From contig CANSDD010000054.1 of NCBI GenBank assembly GCA_947645535.1, forward strand, positions 1 through 11,000: a stretch of 11,000 bases of DNA, given 5' to 3'. How positions within the stretch are numbered: position 1 is the stretch's first letter; each line of letters starts with the position of its first letter. This DNA comes from an uncultured Mycoplasmatota bacterium (GTDB taxonomy: Bacteria; Bacillota_I; Bacilli_A; RF39; UBA660). Both the position numbers and the translations under genes were made by a program. The notes below the pieces were generated by a model. It was not told the origin of the DNA. It did no database searches and was given only the letters and a program-made list of their open reading frames with translations. Below are positions 6,412 to 11,000 of this stretch, one piece after another.

Positions 6412-8721
6412 CTATTTACAATAACAATTTAACTCTTTTAATTTTTCTACACTAACTGCTTCCCCTGCTCTTCTTCCACATCTTGGACATACGTCTTTAA
6501 TCACACCAACATATCCACATACAGGATCTCTATCAACAGGGTGATTGATTGCTCCATATCCAATACCTGCTTCTTTCATGACACGAACAATTTTCTCAAA
6601 TGCTTCAATATTTTCTGATGGGTCTCCATCCAGTTCAATATAACTAATATGCCCAGCATTAGTAAGTGCATGATAAGGTGCTTCTAAATTTATTTTTTTA
6701 CTAATTGAAATATTATAATATACTGGTACATGGAAAGAATTTGTATAATAAGCTTTATCTGTTACACCTTTTATTTTTCCATAAATTGCTTTATCTATAT
6801 TGATAAATCTTCCAGATAATCCCTCTGCTGGTGTTGCAAGACATGTAAAATTCAAATTATATTTTTCTGAATATTCATCACACTTCTTACGCATAAATCC
6901 TATTATTTTAAGGCCTAATTCTTGTGCCTCTTCACTTTCTCCATGATGTTTACCTATTAAAGCTTTTAAACATTCCGCTAATCCTATAAATCCAATACTA
7001 AGTGTTCCATGTTTTAATGCTTTTTTTAGTTTATCTGTAGGTTTCAATTTTTCTGAATCCAACCATACTCCTTGTTCTAATAAGAATGGAAAATTATAAA
7101 TTCTTTTATTACACTGAATTTCAAAGCGTTCTAACAATTGATCTTTTACCATATCCATCAATTCTTCTAATTCAGCAAAGAATCCATCGAAATCTGTTTC
7201 TTCATGACTTACTTTTCCATGTTTAATCCCTAATCTTGGTAAATTGATAGAAGTAAATGATAAATTACCTCTTCCTGGAGTAATTGATCTATCTGGATCT
7301 ACAACATTTCCAATTACTCTAGTACGACATCCCATATATCCTACTTCTGTTTTATAATCATTCTCTTTATAATATTGTAAATTAAATGGAGAATCTAAGA
7401 ATGAAAAATTTGGAAATAAACGTTTTGCTGATACTCTACATGAAAGTTTCAACAAATCATAGTTAGGATCTTCTGGATTATAATTTACTCCTTCTTTTAC
7501 TTTAAAAATTGAAATTGGAAATATTGGTGTTTCACTATGTCCAAGTCCTGCTTCTACAGCAAGTAAATAATTTTTTATTACCATTCTACCTTCTGGTGAT
7601 GTATCTGTACCAAAGTTAATAGAAGAAAATGGTACTTGTGCTCCTGCTCTACTATGCATTGTATTTAAATTATGAACAAAAGCTTCCATTGCTTGATAAG
7701 TTATTCTATCAGTTCTTTGTATTGCTTTTTCTTTTGCCATTTCAAAAATATGAGCTACTTCTTCTGAATTTTTTGTACAAGGTTCCAATCTTTCTAAATC
7801 AAAATCAATTGTTTCTAACTTATCAATTTCTTTTGTAATTATATTCATATTCACAAAGTTTAAGAAACCTGAGTAATCTAGAAAATCATAAATGGATTGT
7901 TTAAATTGTTTTTTAAATGTTTTTAATACTCCAGGTGCTAAATAGTAATCAAATGCTGGTATAGATTGTCCACCATGCTGATCATTTTGATTTGATTGAA
8001 TAGCAATTGCTGCAAGTGCGGAATAAGAAATAATATCATTTGGTTCTCTTAAGTGACCATGTCCTGTTGAAAATCCATTTTTAAATAATTTTTCTAAATC
8101 TATTTGCATACAAGTTGTAGTTCCCATTGGCATGAAGTCCATATCGTGAATATGAATATCACCATTGTCATGTGCTTCTGAATATTTTCTTTTCATTAAA
8201 TATGCTTTCGCAAATTCTTTTGAAACTGTACTTCCATATTGAAGCATTGTCCCCATTGCTGAATTCCCATCAATATTTGCGTTTTCTCTTTTTGTATCTT
8301 CTTCATGAGCTGATTTTAATCCTAAACCTTCTATTGTTTTTAAAAATTTATGCATTTTCTTCTCTTCACTAAACAATTGCCTAGATTGAGCTCTTCTTTC
8401 ACGATATTCTGAAAAATGATTATAAACTTCTTCATATCCTTTTTTCTTTAATTCATCTTCAATCATATCTTGAATATCTTCTATTTTTATTTTTTCTGCA
8501 TCTTTATATTCTTTTTCTATTCTTTTAATCACAGCTGTATAAACTTTGTTTATATCTTTTTCTGTGTATACTACTGCCTTCTCCTCTTCATCATCTAAAT
8601 TGATAAAATGGTCAAAAGCTTTCTTTACTGCCATAGCTATTTTAGTACCATTAAATTCTGCTTTCTTTCCATCTCGTTTGACAACTTTCAAATTTAACAA
8701 TTGCTCTTCTACTCCTACCAT
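6412..8721 (-). CDS. nrdD: Anaerobic ribonucleoside-triphosphate reductase, catalytic chain without glycyl-radical segment
   Basis: A 769-residue class III reductase chain that makes dNTPs from NTPs without oxygen. An ATP-cone for allosteric control spans about residues 12-105 (VVKRDGKKAEFNGTKI). The active-site barrel includes C204 (GTTTCMQ) and the finger-loop thiyl cysteine C465 (YMGCRT), followed by RGNLSFTSINLPRLG. A zinc-ribbon-like region has C735, C745 and C748 (VCGY...CPRCG), then the chain ends at NCYCK instead of continuing to the glycyl radical, which is in the next gene. Start choice: an ATG at 8754 is in frame but lies at the expected transcription start of the promoter at 8759-8787. 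The RBS GAGGAAGGA (8742-8734) therefore serves ATG 8721 (long 12-13 base spacer) or TTG 8730. First gene of nrdD-tail-nrdG. Confidence 0.93.
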   Translation of the reverse strand: MVGVEEQLLNLKVVKRDGKKAEFNGTKIAMAVKKAFDHFINLDDEEEKAVVYTEKDINKVYTAVIKRIEKEYKDAEKIKIEDIQDMIEDELKKKGYEEVYNHFSEYRERRAQSRQLFSEEKKMHKFLKTIEGLGLKSAHEEDTKRENANIDGNSAMGTMLQYGSTVSKEFAKAYLMKRKYSEAHDNGDIHIHDMDFMPMGTTTCMQIDLEKLFKNGFSTGHGHLREPNDIISYSALAAIAIQSNQNDQHGGQSIPAFDYYLAPGVLKTFKKQFKQSIYDFLDYSGFLNFVNMNIITKEIDKLETIDFDLERLEPCTKNSEEVAHIFEMAKEKAIQRTDRITYQAMEAFVHNLNTMHSRAGAQVPFSSINFGTDTSPEGRMVIKNYLLAVEAGLGHSETPIFPISIFKVKEGVNYNPEDPNYDLLKLSCRVSAKRLFPNFSFLDSPFNLQYYKENDYKTEVGYMGCRTRVIGNVVDPDRSITPGRGNLSFTSINLPRLGIKHGKVSHEETDFDGFFAELEELMDMVKDQLLERFEIQCNKRIYNFPFLLEQGVWLDSEKLKPTDKLKKALKHGTLSIGFIGLAECLKALIGKHHGESEEAQELGLKIIGFMRKKCDEYSEKYNLNFTCLATPAEGLSGRFINIDKAIYGKIKGVTDKAYYTNSFHVPVYYNISISKKINLEAPYHALTNAGHISYIELDGDPSENIEAFEKIVRVMKEAGIGYGAINHPVDRDPVCGYVGVIKDVCPRCGRRAGEAVSVEKLKELNCYCK

Positions 8722-8758
8722 AAAAATCAAAATTCCTTCCTCTATTTCGTACATTCTC

Positions 8759-8787
8759 AGTATAGTCTAAAAGATGACAAAAGTCAA
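8759..8787 (-). promoter_or_regulatory. Sigma-A-type promoter of the nrd operon with A/T-rich upstream element
   Basis: On the minus strand TTGACT (8787-8782), a 17-base spacer and TATACT (8764-8759), five of six matches each. The start should be near 8752. A 10-bp palindrome, AACAATTGTT (8787-8796), abuts the -35 and could be an operator. Further upstream, 8818-8801 reads as A5-T6-A7, resembling an UP element. I see no pair of NrdR boxes. Confidence 0.75.
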
Positions 8788-8796
8788 ACAATTGTT

Positions 8797-9208
8797 CCGA
8801 TTTTTTTAAAAAATTTTTAAGCATTTTTAGTAATCCTTTATTTTTCAACAAAATCTAAAAAAAGTATTTTTTAAATTTTTCATTTTTTTACATTTTTGAT
8901 TTTTTAATTATTTTACCTTTTGTGAATTTTTTTATTTTTATCTATTTTCCCTTTTATTTTCAATGCTTTTTCACATTTTTATTTTCTTATCTGATTTCAA
9001 AAGTTTTTTTCATTTTTTCGGTTTTTAAAAATTTGTTTTTTTTATTTTTTTCATTTTTACTATTATTTTTGAAATACTTTTTTAGCATTTATATTATTTT
9101 TTTATCAAAAACATATGTTTGTAACATATCTATTTTTATATACTCATCTTTAATACAAATTCGTATGTTTTTTATATACTTGAATATAATTTTATTAGGT
9201 GAATTAGA
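8797..9208. other. T-rich divergent intergenic region without genes
   Basis: About 400 bases between the divergent nrdD and deacetylase genes. Roughly 8800-9110 is dominated on the plus strand by T-runs of 5-8 spaced about 8-15 bases, with the motif CATTTTT repeated several times (near 8823, 8880, 8890, 8972, 9010, 9050). An open frame here would encode mainly Phe, Leu and Ile and has no RBS, so I reject it as a gene. The right end (9111-9208) is less skewed and holds a dyad at 9113-9129 and several TATA-like words, of which none has a good -35. Phased A/T tracts suggest intrinsic bending. Confidence 0.55.
9113..9129. promoter_or_regulatory. Operator-like dyad ATATGTT-TGT-AACATAT
   Basis: A perfect inverted repeat with 7-base arms around a 3-base centre, about 80 bases upstream of the deacetylase start. 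Size and spacing fit a dimeric repressor site. No regulator gene is adjacent. AT-only dyads can arise by chance in DNA of this composition. Confidence 0.25.
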
Positions 9209-10474
9209 ATGAAGAAAAAGTTTCTATTTCTATTTCTTATTACTTGTTTATTTGTTGGCTGTCATTCAAAAATGAAAGAACCTTATATTGAGGGAATTAT
9301 TGAAAATAGTCCAAGAATAGGAATCCACTATCCTGTTACAAACATAAAAGAGTTAGATGAAAAAACAAAAGAATATATTCTAAATATAAAAAAGAAATTC
9401 ACACATGAATTTGCTAACCATTTTTCTTTAAAAGGAATTCCTGAATTAAATATTGATTATGAATATACAGTAATTGGAAATAGATACTATAATATTTTAT
9501 TTGCTGTTTTTATTGATTCTCCTACACTTGCACATCCAATAAATGAGATAAAAACATTCGTTTATGATTCTGTAGAAAAGAAATTTTTAACAGTAGAAGA
9601 TATTAGTTCATTAAATATAGGTAAAATAAAAGAAGAATTATTAACAAATTATAAAGATTGTATTCTTTTAACTGAACTTAACAATACAATAACAAAAGAA
9701 AATTTACAAAATATAAAGTTTACATTTACAAATGATTTTGTTACTTTATATTTTAATCCCTATGAAATAACAAGCGGGAATTGTAATATTATAAAATTAA
9801 AAATTCCTCATTCTAATTTAAAAATTGAAATAGAAAAAGAAGAAATAAATCATACTTTTGATTATAAACCTGTTTATAAAAATTTATCTATTACAAAGCC
9901 TACAATTGCTCTTACATTTGATGATGGTCCTAGTAAATATACAAAACAAATTGTAGAATTATTAAATAAATATAATGCAAGTGCTACATTTTTCATATTA
10001 GGAAATAAGGTTAAAAATTATGAAGAAACTTTAAAATATGTTTTAAGTAATGGAAATGAACTTGGAAATCATTCTTATAATCATAAAGATTTAACAAAAC
10101 TAAGTAAAGAAGATTTGTATAACCAAATTGATATGACTAATCAAGTTGTAAAAGATACTTTAAATTATGATATAAAATTATTAAGACCAACTTATGGCTC
10201 TATTACTAAAAATTTACAAAAAAAGATTGAGATGGATATTATTCTTTGGAATGTAGATACTTATGATTGGAAGCTTAGAAATGCCAAAAAGATTGCTGAT
10301 AAAACTTTAACAGATATAAAAGATGGAAAAGTAGTACTTATGCATGACATTTATGAAACAACTTATGAGTCTTTAAAAATAATACTCCCTGAGTTAGAAA
10401 AACAAGGATATCAAATTGTAACAGTAAGTGAGCTAAAAGAAATAGAAAGACTTAGAAATGAATCAAAAGAATAA
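9209..10474 (+). CDS. Lipoprotein polysaccharide deacetylase, PdaC-like layout
   Basis: A 421-residue protein. The N-terminus is a lipoprotein signal (MKKKFLFLFLITCLFVGC, lipidated C18; Phe at -3 is slightly unusual). Residues about 25-215 are a beta-rich region resembling the DUF4163/DUF3298 part of Bacillus subtilis PdaC, including YNILFAVFIDSPTLAHP. The NodB catalytic domain follows from about 230 to the end. Motif 1 TFDDGP (236-241) gives catalytic base D238 and metal ligand D239; motif 2 HSYNH gives H288 and H292; motif 3 is RPTYG (326-330) where RPPYG is usual; motif 4 is WNVDTYDW (347-354); motif 5 LMHD gives H379. All catalytic residues are present, so it should remove acetyl groups from peptidoglycan or a related polymer outside the membrane. 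RBS AGGTGA lies 6 bases before ATG 9209. The 3' end overlaps the next gene by 17 bases. Confidence 0.9.
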   Translation: MKKKFLFLFLITCLFVGCHSKMKEPYIEGIIENSPRIGIHYPVTNIKELDEKTKEYILNIKKKFTHEFANHFSLKGIPELNIDYEYTVIGNRYYNILFAVFIDSPTLAHPINEIKTFVYDSVEKKFLTVEDISSLNIGKIKEELLTNYKDCILLTELNNTITKENLQNIKFTFTNDFVTLYFNPYEITSGNCNIIKLKIPHSNLKIEIEKEEINHTFDYKPVYKNLSITKPTIALTFDDGPSKYTKQIVELLNKYNASATFFILGNKVKNYEETLKYVLSNGNELGNHSYNHKDLTKLSKEDLYNQIDMTNQVVKDTLNYDIKLLRPTYGSITKNLQKKIEMDIILWNVDTYDWKLRNAKKIADKTLTDIKDGKVVLMHDIYETTYESLKIILPELEKQGYQIVTVSELKEIERLRNESKE

Positions 10475-10853
10475 TGAAACTAAAGTTGTAGATATTCAAC
10501 TTTTAGGGTCGATCTTATCTATTATCAGTTTTGCAATTACTTTTATTCTTCTTTATAATCAAAAATTATTAAAACAAAATAAAAAGCCATTATTTTCTAA
10601 AAAAGATACTTTAAATTATGTTGCTTTAAATAGATTATTTGTTTTAGCTATTGTATTTATTTTTTTAAGTGCGAATGGAATACAGTTAAATATAGATAGA
10701 AAAAAAGGAGAAGATTTAATCTATGATTATATTGATATCTTCTCTAATATATTAACACTTATCGTATCTCTTTTAGCCATTTATACTGCTTTTAAAGCAA
10801 TTGAAAATAATGATTTATCAATTGATGAATTAGAAGATATTGCTTTGGAATAA
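10458..10853 (+). CDS. Small membrane protein of unknown function
   Basis: A 131-residue protein with three predicted membrane segments (about residues 13-33, 55-73 and 94-113), a basic loop after the first (NQKLLKQNKKPLFSKK) and an acidic C-terminal tail (SIDELEDIALE). I recognise no family. It overlaps the 3' end of the deacetylase gene by 17 bases in a different frame. Its ATG at 10458 has no strong RBS (only GAAAGA), so translational coupling is likely. The overlap hints at work in the same envelope process, but that is inference from position only. Confidence 0.75.
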   Translation: MNQKNNETKVVDIQLLGSILSIISFAITFILLYNQKLLKQNKKPLFSKKDTLNYVALNRLFVLAIVFIFLSANGIQLNIDRKKGEDLIYDYIDIFSNILTLIVSLLAIYTAFKAIENNDLSIDELEDIALE

Positions 10854-11000
10854 GTAAAAGAATGATATTACTTAATCATTTTACAGACTGCTGACAAATA
10901 TGTTCAATGGTCTTTTCTCACCTACAGACAGTTTTTGAAATCACTATAGGTTGATACTTTATACTATTCTAATAAAAAGTCTCTTAAATCACGCAAAAAC
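10854..11000. other. Intergenic end of window
   Basis: No gene can be supported. An imperfect hairpin (GTAAA...ATGAT at 10854-10866, ATCATTTTAC at 10875-10884, 3-base bulge) follows the membrane-protein stop but lacks a U-run. TTGAAA (10935) with TATACT (10960) at a 19-base spacing is a weak plus-strand promoter candidate for a gene beyond the edge. Confidence 0.35.

Noticed and set aside
8752..8754. ATG at 8754 as the start of nrdD
   Set aside because: It coincides with the predicted transcription start of the nrd promoter and has no RBS; the RBS at 8742-8734 serves a later start.
8740..8830. NrdR boxes upstream of nrdD
   Set aside because: No pair of sequences close to ACACTATATATAGTGT; only the AACAATTGTT palindrome is present.
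8922..9212. Plus-strand open frame of 96 codons rich in Phe, Leu and Ile
   Set aside because: It is a by-product of T-runs (TTT/TTA codons), has no RBS, and runs into the deacetylase start.
10854..10884. Hairpin after the membrane-protein gene as terminator
   Set aside because: The stem has a 3-base bulge and is not followed by a T-run.
10866..10949. Open plus-strand stretch ending in TAG with protein-like residues (TADKYVQWSFLTYRQF)
   Set aside because: No start codon or RBS and only 27 codons; likely chance, or a very small gene remnant that cannot be shown.

Overview
This is a very AT-rich window from a low-GC Gram-positive bacterium with standard stop codons. It carries the Bacilli-type gene yutD, a yunB-like sporulation gene and an oxygen-sensitive class III ribonucleotide reductase. 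This points to an anaerobic member of the Bacilli from a spore-forming lineage, perhaps a gut erysipelotrichial or 'mollicute-related' group. The lineage is inference; no rRNA or other marker is present.

Layout. Bases 1-100 hold the tail of a plus-strand gene, followed by a terminator. Bases 212-386 hold a self-contained minus-strand unit with promoter, strong RBS and a 29-residue hydrophobic peptide that resembles a type I toxin. Two hairpins sharing one stem sequence follow at 403-466. From 4046 down to 555 runs a minus-strand cluster: yunB-like, a membrane-anchored SH3 plus DUF4015 glycosidase-like protein, yutD, then a decayed gene with three frameshifts and a terminator. A CBS-pair gene (4122-4580) points the other way and shares a bidirectional terminator with the next cluster. 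That cluster (5613 to 4611, minus) has its own consensus promoter and encodes two unrecognised tandem paralogs.

The nrd operon (8787 to 5623, minus) encodes NrdD, a 60-residue protein carrying the glycyl-radical segment, and NrdG. In this operon the glycyl-radical tail lies in the same reading frame as nrdD, but an amber stop plus a new RBS and ATG separate it. Class III reductase would therefore be made as a two-piece enzyme and activated by NrdG, giving anaerobic dNTP synthesis.

Bases 8755-9208 form a very T-rich divergent intergenic region. On its right lie a lipoprotein polysaccharide deacetylase of PdaC-like layout and an overlapping three-helix membrane protein of unknown function. The last ~145 bases hold no gene I can support.

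The most unusual points are the split NrdD with a C-x-C motif at the end of both pieces, the toxin-like mini-gene, and the tandem paralog pair.
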